The notes: generated by a model not told the origin, from the sequence alone. Shown: positions 1 to 6,201, numbered from the stretch's first letter. The stretch: 9,013 nt of DNA from Cytophagia bacterium (GCA_013373005.1 JABXIP010000050.1:1-9013), one strand, 5' to 3'. Program-made: numbers and translations.

Positions 1-112
1 GGTTTATGGCGAAATGCTCGAAGGTCATACACCCGCAAGAACCACAGTGGCTGTAGCAGGCTTGCCGCTTAATGCCCTGGTTGAAATAGAGTGTATTGCT
101 GAATTTCAGTAA
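1..112 (+). CDS. RidA (YjgF/YER057c/UK114) family protein, C-terminal end only
   Basis: The reading frame starting at base 2 is open to a TAA at 110-112 and gives 36 residues ending in LVEIECIAEFQ. The stretch PARTTVAVAGLP followed by VEIE is the signature end of RidA-family enamine/imine deaminases. In E. coli RidA the equivalent Arg105 (in PAR) binds the substrate carboxylate and Glu120 (first Glu of the EIE motif) positions water. Both are present here, 15 residues apart as in E. coli. RidA proteins are cytosolic trimers that hydrolyse reactive 2-aminoacrylate-type intermediates released by PLP enzymes. The N-terminal two thirds lie outside the window, so subfamily (RidA versus Rid1-7) cannot be decided. 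A hairpin terminator follows immediately. The family call is firm; the exact function is inferred. Confidence 0.88.
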   Translation, partial: VYGEMLEGHTPARTTVAVAGLPLNALVEIECIAEFQ

Positions 113-135
113 ACCACGCTAAGGCGTGGTTTTTT
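112..135 (+). terminator. Rho-independent terminator of the RidA-family gene
   Basis: An 8-bp perfect stem (112-119 pairing with 124-131, arms AACCACGC and GCGTGGTT) has a TAAG tetraloop and runs into a T tract at 130-135. It begins on the last base of the RidA-family stop codon. The loop and right arm also encode the last codons and stop (TAG, complement of 119-121) of the opposite-strand gene. On the minus strand the hairpin is followed by only three T residues, so it should work mainly for the plus-strand gene and only weakly, if at all, in the other direction. Confidence 0.85.
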
Positions 136-1207
136 GTTGAATCACTTTTCTAAAATCTTCACTTAACAAACCATAGTCATAGAAGGCCATTCCGTTGGCA
201 GAGGTTTCTTTGACTAGTTCAACCGCTTTGCTAACTTCTTCTATATTTTTATCGGCTAGATAGAAGGCGGTGTAGAGTGGCTTACTTCCATTCAAGTCCC
301 TTATTCCTTCTTCCGTAGCTCGTTTCATAAAGCCAATATCTTCTGCATAGAACTTGTAGTAAATCATTGGAAAAACGAAGTCGAGATTCCATTTGTCCCA
401 ATCTTGTCTCACCATCATTCTAGCCAGTGAAGGGGTGGCAAACACTGAAGCAGAAAGCTTCTTTCCTCGTTGGTGCACCCCATCGGCTATTTTGTTTACC
501 AGGTTGGTGATGGAGTCATAGCGAAACTGCTTCCAATTTTCATCCTGACTCGGATCTTCTAAATCTAATGGATCGTAACCCTCTTCAGCTTTAAATTTAC
601 TTCTACAATCTTCGCAATAGCAAAAATCGAATTCAGGCATCTCATGGTCTTGAACCAAATCGTATTTAGACCATAGGCCTTGTGGTAGAATTACATCACA
701 GTAACGCACGTAATCGAGCTGAACTCCATCTAGTCCCTCTGTGTCGCAGATATCCATCATGTGATTGAAGATGTATTCCTGAACCTCAGGTTTAGTTGGG
801 CAAAGCCATTGGTAATAATCTACATATGGTCGAACATCAAATGAGGAGTTTCCCTCTCTACTGACTGCATACCATTCCGGATGTTCCTGTGCCTTTTTAT
901 CTCCCGGATGGTTCATCGTCCATTGCCAGGCATGAATTTCAAGACCATGTTTCTTCGCGGCAGGAATTGCCTTTTCAAGTACCTCTTTTCCTCCACCTAC
1001 CAAAACACCAAAGAACCCCAGGTCTTTCAGGCCAGAGATTTCATTGTCCCAATCTGACTCGGTTTTGTTTCCACCACCTGTCCAAACCCAGAGTTTGAAG
1101 TCGCTTGAGGTTTCTGAATCCCCTGAGCATGATTGAAGTAGGATAGGAGCACCGATTACGGCAGCTGACCCTAACCCAAGATTCTTTATAAATTCTCTTT
1201 TATTCAT
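119..1207 (-). CDS. Lipoprotein with glycosyl-hydrolase-like (GHL10/DUF187-type) TIM barrel
   Basis: This 362-residue protein is a probable periplasmic or outer-membrane lipoprotein. Residues 1-27 form an export signal: the start MNKREFIKNLG resembles the Tat-like leaders common in Bacteroidota (though KR replaces the twin Arg), then a hydrophobic stretch and a lipobox L24-Q-S-C27. The body reads as a family-10-like glycosylhydrolase barrel. It has an early strand and helix around residues 38-90, the HAWQWTMN segment at 92-99, WLCPTKPEVQEYI at 134-146, and the diagnostic strand-end motif GVQLDYVRY (161-169) with Asp165 as the likely functional acid. FCYCEDCRSKF (195-205) is a cysteine cluster (C196, C198, C201) seen in some of these proteins. 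LDFVFPMIYY at 275-284 is a late barrel strand. The family includes E. coli DigH, a glycosidase of denuded peptidoglycan, but the substrate here is unknown. The gene follows the CBM9-like gene on the same strand (89 bp apart), suggesting joint action on a glycan. The start codon has no Shine-Dalgarno. Confidence 0.75.
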   Translation of the reverse strand: MNKREFIKNLGLGSAAVIGAPILLQSCSGDSETSSDFKLWVWTGGGNKTESDWDNEISGLKDLGFFGVLVGGGKEVLEKAIPAAKKHGLEIHAWQWTMNHPGDKKAQEHPEWYAVSREGNSSFDVRPYVDYYQWLCPTKPEVQEYIFNHMMDICDTEGLDGVQLDYVRYCDVILPQGLWSKYDLVQDHEMPEFDFCYCEDCRSKFKAEEGYDPLDLEDPSQDENWKQFRYDSITNLVNKIADGVHQRGKKLSASVFATPSLARMMVRQDWDKWNLDFVFPMIYYKFYAEDIGFMKRATEEGIRDLNGSKPLYTAFYLADKNIEEVSKAVELVKETSANGMAFYDYGLLSEDFRKVIQQKTTP

Positions 1208-1311
1208 CTACTTAAATTCTTTTGCCCTAATTCCCTGAACAGGACGTTATTTGGTTGAAAATATATCAAATTCACCCTTTAGGGCTGGGGTTATGTCTAC
1301 TTAAATTCTTT
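1207..1311. repeat. 16-bp direct repeat pair bracketing the CBM9/GHL gene joint
   Basis: The 16-mer TCTACTTAAATTCTTT occurs at 1207-1222 and again at 1296-1311, an exact match with an 89-bp period and 73 bp of unlike sequence between. Read on the minus strand, the upstream copy (1296-1311) is the last codons and stop of the CBM9-like gene (Lys-Glu-Phe-Lys-stop). The downstream copy reproduces those codons plus TAG directly against the ATG of the next gene. The 73-bp spacer carries a 7-bp inverted repeat, GCCCTAA at 1224-1230 and TTAGGGC at 1279-1285. The repeat is seen directly; its origin is unknown. Confidence 0.8.
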
Positions 1312-2382
1312 CCATAACCTACCGGTTTCATCGATATGCCAAATGATATTAGCATTAAAAGGATGCTGCATAATGGCGTGGTATCGATATGAATCTGCTT
1401 GAAGTTGCCAAACAATAGGACGACCTACATTGAATGTTTTCGACTTTAAAAGTTCATCCTTTTCAGCCTGGAACGTTGAGTTATTCTTCTTATATATTAG
1501 CTGACTTCTATGAATGTGTGACAATAGCTGTCTAACTTCTTCAGATCCAAAATCTGAAACAAACTGATCTGATTCTCCTGCATTTTTACCTGAGAAGATG
1601 AGTTGTCCCCAGAACTCCGGCTCATGCATATTAACTACTCTCTGAGGTGACCAAGTCCAATTGTGTTCAACAGGTTTGCCTGCTCTGGCGTCATTAATTT
1701 TGACATACTTTCCTTGTTTAACCTCTGTATCCCATTGCACTCTGGAAAAATTCAAGCGCCATGAATCATTGGCTTTTGGCTTCTTCCCTTTGAAGGCAGC
1801 CTCCTCTAATACTGCCCAGGGCATAGCTACCTCAACGGCCCAGAATTTGTCCTTATCTGATGGGTCATTTAGAGTTCCTTCTACATGCACTGCAGTTTTC
1901 AGTCCATTGATGTTCCAGTTGTCTATGGCTTGTCCATTGTCGCGGTATGCCCGCGTTAGCATCAAATCCCAGACGGTATTGAAGGCGTTGATTTCAAATT
2001 CATAATAGGCTTGGGTATCACCATCAGGATCTATAAAGATCTCAAAGTCGTTATCGTAAAAGATTACAGTGTCTCGCTGCTTCAGGTTAGCCCAGATGTT
2101 CGGCTCTTCTAGTTCGGCATAGAAGTAGAGATATTCATCGTCCCAAAGCATTTTTACCCTTGTCTGAAAGTTTGGTTTGGGCTGCTTTTCTCCTTCGATA
2201 TCTACAAAATCCTCAGTCCATTGAGCCAATTGCCATGATTGTTCATTTGGGAGGCCATCTATGACGAGCGGTTCAAACGGCCTTTTGCAAATGTATGCTC
2301 TGCTCTCAATCAGAGGGTATTGTGCATGGGCTTGTAGGCTAATTATTAAGCCAAAAAGGAATATTAGTCTTAGTTTAAGCAT
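1297..2382 (-). CDS. Secreted carbohydrate-binding family 9-like (CBM9) protein
   Basis: This 361-residue protein has a Sec signal peptide (residues 1-20, hydrophobic LIFLFGLIISL then AHA before Q21). A CBM9-like jelly roll spans about residues 37-265. Its hallmarks are LVIDGLPNEQSW (39-50), where IDG..E..W is the usual opening, VKMLWDDEYLYFYAELEEP (77-94), DNDFEIFIDPDGD (110-122), and the late strand FWAVEVAMPW (180-189). CBM9-like domains bind sugar chain ends in characterised xylanases, and many Bacteroidota copies are free-standing, as here. No catalytic domain is visible. Residues 266-361 form a C-terminal region containing SQLIYKKNNSTF, which I recall as a common tail in this protein group. 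The gene precedes the GHL-type lipoprotein on the same strand and is probably co-transcribed with it. The start is unusual in that a terminator-like hairpin ends seven T residues before the ATG (see the hairpin entry). An alternative reading is a binding protein for another ligand with the same fold. Confidence 0.82.
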   Translation of the reverse strand: MLKLRLIFLFGLIISLQAHAQYPLIESRAYICKRPFEPLVIDGLPNEQSWQLAQWTEDFVDIEGEKQPKPNFQTRVKMLWDDEYLYFYAELEEPNIWANLKQRDTVIFYDNDFEIFIDPDGDTQAYYEFEINAFNTVWDLMLTRAYRDNGQAIDNWNINGLKTAVHVEGTLNDPSDKDKFWAVEVAMPWAVLEEAAFKGKKPKANDSWRLNFSRVQWDTEVKQGKYVKINDARAGKPVEHNWTWSPQRVVNMHEPEFWGQLIFSGKNAGESDQFVSDFGSEEVRQLLSHIHRSQLIYKKNNSTFQAEKDELLKSKTFNVGRPIVWQLQADSYRYHAIMQHPFNANIIWHIDETGRLWKEFK

Positions 2383-2413
2383 AAAAAAATCCTCTCTTTT
2401 TAAGGAGAGGATT
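2383..2413 (-). terminator. Terminator-like hairpin lying on the CBM9 gene start
   Basis: On the minus strand, AATCCTCTC (2413-2405) pairs perfectly with GAGAGGATT (2396-2388) around an eight-base loop, and seven T residues (2389-2383) run straight into the ATG of the CBM9-like gene (2382-2380). Its form is a textbook intrinsic terminator for the NSS transporter, whose stop lies 25 bp upstream of the hairpin. Its position is unusual because the 3' arm GAGAGGA is also the only Shine-Dalgarno-like purine run before any start in this window, spaced seven bases from ATG, and it is buried in the stem. It may therefore terminate the transporter transcript, limit read-through into the carbohydrate genes, and/or occlude ribosome entry. 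The termination role is well supported by structure; the translational role is inference. Confidence 0.75.
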
Positions 2414-2438
2414 CAATATCTATAATTCGAGTTGTCTT

Positions 2439-3830
2439 TTAAAAGATGTTTACACCAAAGTATGTTTTCAATACTGTAATGATAAAAATGAAAGCTAAAA
2501 TGGTTGGAGCTAAATAGCTAACTGCAAAGTTCAAATACTTCTGAACGAATGAGCCTTTATAACCTGGAGCTCCAATCGAAAGTTCTTCATCTAGGTTATG
2601 TTTTTTCCAAACATGCGCTGCGAAAAACACAATCAGACATCCTCCTAAAGGAAGGAAGGAGTCATTGGCTACATTGGCCACAAAGCTTAGGAAGTCTGTA
2701 GCACTCTCAGCTCCTGGATAAGTGATGAAGTTGCTGAAGAAATCCGAATATCCGTTCCCTAATAATGAAGGTATACCAATCAGATAAATAAGTCCGGCAA
2801 CCACCCATACTGCTTTCTTTCGACTAACTTTCTTTTCGTCTACCACATAGGCAACAGGTACCTCCAATAGAGATACGGTCGATGTTAGGGCCGCAAAGCA
2901 AAGTAGGGTGAAGAATACTGTACCCGCTATGATACCCAAGGTTCCTCCAATTGTACCGAAGATTTCAGGAAGAGTTACGAAAATAAGGGCAGGTCCATTA
3001 CCTACACCGTCCATAGAACCACCGCTCATGAAGCCTATTAAAGGGAAGATCATCAAGCCGGCAATCACGGCAATACCAACATCGGCAAGCGTAATAAATG
3101 CTGCAGCTGAAACTATGTTTTCTTTCTTGCTCACATATGAGCCGTAGGTAATTAATGCTCCCATACCTAAGGACAAGGAGAAGAAGGCCTGTCCTAGTGC
3201 ATTGGTAATAACCTCTGCATTGATTTCAGAGAAGTCTGGTACAAGGTAGAATTTAAGGCCATCCATGGCATTTGGAAGAGTAAGCGAGTACACGACCAAG
3301 GCTAAAATCATAATCACCAAAGTTGGCATTAAGAATTTAGCCGCTTTTTCAATACCTCCTGAAACACCCTTCGAAACTACATAAGCTGTAGAAGCCATAA
3401 ATAGAAGTCCATAAGCACCTACTTTAAATATGTCTTTAACGAAGTCTCCAAAATGTTCTGCAATACCAAAATTACCGGATGCCATTTCAAAGATGTAGCC
3501 GAAGGCCCAGCCGGCAATTACATTATAGAATGATAGAATCAGGAATCCGCTCAGAATTCCAAGCTTTCCTACAAAATTCCATTTTCTAAACCCAAGGGCA
3601 TTGAAAGCTCCAACGGGATTTTTCTCAGTTTTTCGTCCAATGGCAATTTCTGTTACCATTACAGGGTAACACAAAATGAAACAGAATATAAGGTACATCA
3701 CCACAAAGGCTGCACCACCACCTTGTCCTACTTCATAAGGGAAACCCCAAATGTTACCTAAACCAACTGCCGAACCTGCTGCGGCAGCAATAAAACCGAG
3801 TCTGCTTGAAAATCCTCCTCTATTTGCCAT
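2439..3830 (-). CDS. Sodium-dependent transporter, NSS (SNF, LeuT-fold) family
   Basis: This is a 463-residue inner-membrane symporter, expected to use the Na+ gradient to import an amino acid or related amine. TM1 carries the family signature RLGFIAAAAGSAVGLGNIW (10-28) with the unwound glycine-rich centre. The cytosolic gate region follows TM2 (EIAIGRKTEKNPVGAF, 61-76). TM6 contains AFFSLSLGMGALITYGSY (215-232). TM8 holds LTSTVSLLEVPVAYVVDE (315-332), the Na2-site helix. The chain ends after TM11 (SYLAPTILAFIFI, 438-450), matching the shorter 11-helix bacterial form. Substrate cannot be read from the sequence. The usual Arg after GNIW is Gly29 here (GNIWGFPY), which removes the extracellular-gate arginine of LeuT (Arg30). 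The gene is divergent from the DUF819 gene and followed by a hairpin terminator. The start MANRGGFSSRLGF fits the family and has no Shine-Dalgarno. Confidence 0.93.
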   Translation of the reverse strand: MANRGGFSSRLGFIAAAAGSAVGLGNIWGFPYEVGQGGGAAFVVMYLIFCFILCYPVMVTEIAIGRKTEKNPVGAFNALGFRKWNFVGKLGILSGFLILSFYNVIAGWAFGYIFEMASGNFGIAEHFGDFVKDIFKVGAYGLLFMASTAYVVSKGVSGGIEKAAKFLMPTLVIMILALVVYSLTLPNAMDGLKFYLVPDFSEINAEVITNALGQAFFSLSLGMGALITYGSYVSKKENIVSAAAFITLADVGIAVIAGLMIFPLIGFMSGGSMDGVGNGPALIFVTLPEIFGTIGGTLGIIAGTVFFTLLCFAALTSTVSLLEVPVAYVVDEKKVSRKKAVWVVAGLIYLIGIPSLLGNGYSDFFSNFITYPGAESATDFLSFVANVANDSFLPLGGCLIVFFAAHVWKKHNLDEELSIGAPGYKGSFVQKYLNFAVSYLAPTILAFIFIITVLKTYFGVNIF

Positions 3831-3929
3831 TCAATAATTTTTTAAAATTCGAATATATAGGATTCCGAAGAGTTATGTCGGCCGTACCTATAAAAATGTC
3901 TATACTTGAGATAAAGTAAGAATTGACAG
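3831..3929. promoter_or_regulatory. Divergent promoter region between the NSS and DUF819 genes
   Basis: These 99 bp must hold both promoters. The Bacteroidota -7 consensus TAnnTTTG is matched at seven of eight positions on each strand: TATACTTG at 3901-3908 for the plus-strand DUF819 gene, and TATATTCG on the minus strand (complement of 3850-3857) for the transporter. I see no TTTG -33 box at the expected distance for either, so both calls are weak. A CGGCCG palindrome at 3879-3884 lies roughly midway between them, in otherwise A/T-rich DNA, and could be a shared operator centre; this is inference. Confidence 0.3.
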
Positions 3930-5180
3930 ATGCCATTTTTCACTAACGATGCTATAGTTTTAGGCCTGCTTATATTGGTTGTGGCCTGGGTTTTTTATAC
4001 CTCAAACTCACCTAAACCTTTCTGGAAGAAGTTTTACACCTTCGTGCCGAGTATCTTACTCTGCTATTTTTTACCTGCACTACTCAACTGGCCTTTAGGC
4101 CTAATTGATGGTGAAGAGTCGAACTTATACTTTGTTGCCTCTCGCTATCTATTGCCGGCATCTCTGGTACTTCTTTGTCTAAGTATTGATTTAAAGGGAA
4201 TCATCAACCTAGGTCCTAAAGCCATTATTATGTTTTTGGCTGCAACAGTGGGAATTGTGCTTGGTGGACCGCTAGCCATATTGTTAATATCTACTATTGC
4301 TCCAAGTGTACTGGATGTTGGTAATGGAGAGGAAGTGTGGAGAGGCCTTTCTACTGTAGCCGGTAGCTGGATTGGTGGCGGAGCCAATCAAGCTTCCATG
4401 AAGGAGATTTTTGAAGTAAGTGATGATCTGTTCGCTACAATGATTGTGGTAGATGTTATTTGCGCTAATATTTGGACAGGGTTCCTTTTATATGGTGCGA
4501 GCATCACCAAAAAGGTAGATCGTTGGTTGAAGTCTGATACTTCGGCCATAGATCAGTTGAAAGATAAGGTTGAAAAGTATCAGGCCAGCATTGCTAAGAT
4601 TCCAAATCTGTCTGAGACCTATATGATATTAGCCATAGCTTTTGGTGGAACGGCCTTAGCTCATTGGGGTGCAGATGTAATTTCACCACGACTTGAAGCC
4701 CATAAAGAATGGCTTGAGAGATATTCTTTAGAATCACTGGCTTCAGGCTTTTTCTGGATTGTAGTAATAGCTACCACAGTAGGTGTTGGGTTGTCATTTA
4801 CCAAGTTTAGAAAGTACGAAGGTGCTGGTGCCTCAAGGCTCGGAAGTGTCTTTATATTCATCCTTGTGGCAACTATTGGAATGCGAATGAATATTCGTGA
4901 AGTGTTTGATAATCTAGGCTTGTTCTCGATTGGCATTACCTGGATGCTTTTCCATGTGCTCATTATGGTAATTGTGGCTAAACTGATTAAAGCTCCGTTC
5001 TTCTTTGTGGCCGTAGGAAGCCAGGCCAATGTTGGCGGTGCAGCATCCGCGCCTGTTGTGGCATCGGCCTTTAGTCCAGCATTGGCTCCGGTGGGTGTAT
5101 TGCTGGCAGTTTTGGGATATGCTTTAGGAACTTATGGCGCTCTGCTGTGTGCTTGGATGATGGAGAATGTATCTCCTTAA
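3930..5180 (+). CDS. DUF819 family integral membrane protein
   Basis: This 416-residue polytopic membrane protein belongs to the DUF819 family (Bacillus subtilis YjcL type). Hydrophobic segments are visible near residues 8-23, 38-54, 68-86, 97-123, 168-190, 229-245, 270-290, 305-318, 330-352, 355-380 and 385-410. Two glycine-rich motifs stand out: GSWIGGGANQAS (145-156) and GSQANVGGAASAPVVA (363-378). They look like the equivalent broken-helix segments of two inverted repeats, as in the cation/proton antiporter and anion transporter fold that I recall DUF819 being grouped with. A hydrophilic loop at about 193-228 (KKVDRWLKSD onward) separates the halves. Family length is normal and both halves are complete. 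Function and substrate are unknown; a transporter is the natural inference. It is divergent from the NSS gene, and its TAA overlaps the stop of the convergent gene by four bases. No terminator is seen after it. Confidence 0.85.
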   Translation: MPFFTNDAIVLGLLILVVAWVFYTSNSPKPFWKKFYTFVPSILLCYFLPALLNWPLGLIDGEESNLYFVASRYLLPASLVLLCLSIDLKGIINLGPKAIIMFLAATVGIVLGGPLAILLISTIAPSVLDVGNGEEVWRGLSTVAGSWIGGGANQASMKEIFEVSDDLFATMIVVDVICANIWTGFLLYGASITKKVDRWLKSDTSAIDQLKDKVEKYQASIAKIPNLSETYMILAIAFGGTALAHWGADVISPRLEAHKEWLERYSLESLASGFFWIVVIATTVGVGLSFTKFRKYEGAGASRLGSVFIFILVATIGMRMNIREVFDNLGLFSIGITWMLFHVLIMVIVAKLIKAPFFFVAVGSQANVGGAASAPVVASAFSPALAPVGVLLAVLGYALGTYGALLCAWMMENVSP

Positions 5181-5821
5181 TTTTTATTCTTTTTAGCCCT
5201 GTATTTACCTCTGATCTTGCCAATTTGAAGATTGAACATTGGAAAATACATCACCTTTTTAGGACTAATATTGGTAGCTAGGCTCACGCCAAAACTTATA
5301 TATCTGGTAAACATATATTGGGCTTCTAATTTTAGAAGCATGCCAACCGTGGTGAAGTTTTCACTTTCATAATGGGAATAATAGTTTCTGTAATGACCAG
5401 GGTCATTATAATAGTAAATAGGGCTTCGACTTGTTAATTGGCCTCTTTCATTACCCCAAAGTGCAGACAGACCTGCCTGATATGAATATCTAACTTTGTC
5501 CTCCTTAAAATCTGTATAGCCACCAATCATGAAGCCTACTTGCTGGTATTTTTCTTCAACCGACTTCGAAAAAACTAGCTCTTGTATTAGCAAATAATCC
5601 ATAGAGTAGGATAGTTTACGCTTCATCAGGTTAAGTTCATAGCCTCTAGCGCCTCCGCCTTTAGCATTGATATCATCAAAGAATCCGGCTTTTATAGTCA
5701 ATGATAGAACATCGGGATTAAAACCCTGAGCAAGAGATGATAGGTTAAAAGAAAGCATGAAAATCAGAACCCATATAACTAGGCTTATCCGCTTATTCAA
5801 TGATTTATAGTTGATATGCAT
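5177..5821 (-). CDS. Secreted protein of unknown function, possibly an outer-membrane beta-barrel
   Basis: I do not recognise a named family in this 214-residue protein. Residues 1-31 are a clear Sec signal peptide: positive NKR, hydrophobic ISLVIWVLIFMLSF, then SSLA before Q32. The mature part alternates polar and hydrophobic residues in short strands rich in Tyr and Phe. Examples are VLSLTIKAGFFDD (38-50), KLSYSMDYLLIQELVF, QVGFMIGGYTDF, VRYSYQAGLSALWG, and a run YYYNDPGHYRNYYSHY. It ends in strands such as ISFGVSLATN and FNLQIGKIRGKYRA. This resembles a small outer-membrane beta-barrel of the type many Bacteroidota encode, but the chain ends in a basic tail (KIRGKYRAKKNKN) rather than an aromatic residue. 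It lies 85 bp downstream of the small membrane protein gene on the same strand, and its stop is interleaved with that of DUF819 in a shared TTAA. The start chosen has a full signal peptide and an A-rich leader. Confidence 0.7.
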   Translation of the reverse strand: MHINYKSLNKRISLVIWVLIFMLSFNLSSLAQGFNPDVLSLTIKAGFFDDINAKGGGARGYELNLMKRKLSYSMDYLLIQELVFSKSVEEKYQQVGFMIGGYTDFKEDKVRYSYQAGLSALWGNERGQLTSRSPIYYYNDPGHYRNYYSHYESENFTTVGMLLKLEAQYMFTRYISFGVSLATNISPKKVMYFPMFNLQIGKIRGKYRAKKNKN

Positions 5822-5841
5822 TGTGTGTTTTTATCTTAATG

Positions 5842-5866
5842 GTTCTAAATATCGAAGATATTGAAC
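5842..5866. promoter_or_regulatory. Dyad-symmetric site upstream of the secreted-protein gene
   Basis: The perfect inverted repeat AATATC-GAA-GATATT (5848-5853 and 5857-5862) sits 26 bp before the start of the 214-residue secreted protein. It is flanked by a second pair, GTTC (5842-5845) and GAAC (5863-5866), offset by two bases on one side. It could be an operator for a dimeric regulator or a small leader hairpin. There is no T tract after it, so it is not a terminator for the upstream gene. The symmetry is seen directly; the role is inference. Confidence 0.3.
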
Positions 5867-5906
5867 ACAAATTTAAATAATAATGGAGGTCATTTGATTT
5901 AAATGA

Positions 5907-6170
5907 TCATTCAAAACGAGCATCCAATTCTGCCTGAATTTTCTTTCTAATTCCACCGAAAGCGAGATATGGGTAGACTATTCCTACAATCAAGAAGATG
6001 GGAATCATTTTGTAACCCTGAGGTGCATCTTTAATATAGGATACAATGGCTATCGCAAGAGAGGCCAAAACGGCCGCAATGGTCATGGCCATTTGAAGCT
6101 TTTTGAATTTACTGAGCTTACGGTTTAGCTCGTCTACATTATAGTCAGAATATTCGTTTTGCTCGCTCAT
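5907..6170 (-). CDS. Small two-helix membrane protein of unknown function
   Basis: This 87-residue protein is not one I can name. Residues 1-26 are polar and acidic then basic (YNVDELNRKLSKFKKLQ) and likely helical. Two transmembrane helices follow at about 28-46 (MTIAAVLASLAIAIVSYI) and 55-73 (MIPIFLIVGIVYPYLAFGG). A charged C-terminal helix, IRKKIQAELDARFE, finishes the chain. Both termini would lie on the same side of the membrane, probably cytosolic given the lysines. The gene starts 31 bp after the stop of the OmpA-domain lipoprotein with no terminator between, so the two are probably one transcript. The real-gene call rests on the coherent membrane pattern, clean start and operon position. 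There is no Shine-Dalgarno. Confidence 0.75.
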   Translation of the reverse strand: MSEQNEYSDYNVDELNRKLSKFKKLQMAMTIAAVLASLAIAIVSYIKDAPQGYKMIPIFLIVGIVYPYLAFGGIRKKIQAELDARFE

Positions 6171-6201
6171 GGCTTGAAAAGCTGATTTTTACACAAATTG
6201 T

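Noticed and set aside
1208..1279. A 23-codon GTG-initiated frame on the minus strand whose TGA overlaps the ATG of the GHL-type gene
   Set aside because: Too short, weak start, no family likeness; not enough to call a leader peptide.
1661..2005. Plus-strand open frame within the CBM9-like gene
   Set aside because: Antisense shadow of a well-supported gene; composition does not look like a real protein.
2435..2446. Perfect 12-bp palindrome TCTTTTAAAAGA over the NSS stop codon
   Set aside because: Low-complexity A/T palindrome that includes the coding end; likely chance.
2908..3147. Plus-strand open frame within the NSS transporter gene
   Set aside because: Proline- and isoleucine-rich antisense shadow of a strongly coding membrane gene, with no start signal or family likeness.
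4661..5029. Minus-strand open frame of 122 codons within the DUF819 gene
   Set aside because: Antisense to a complete DUF819 coding sequence; no recognisable domain.
5889..5907. AT-rich inverted repeat TCATTT-GATTT-AAATGA just after the small membrane protein gene
   Set aside because: Six A/T-rich pairs and no T tract afterwards; too weak to call a terminator.
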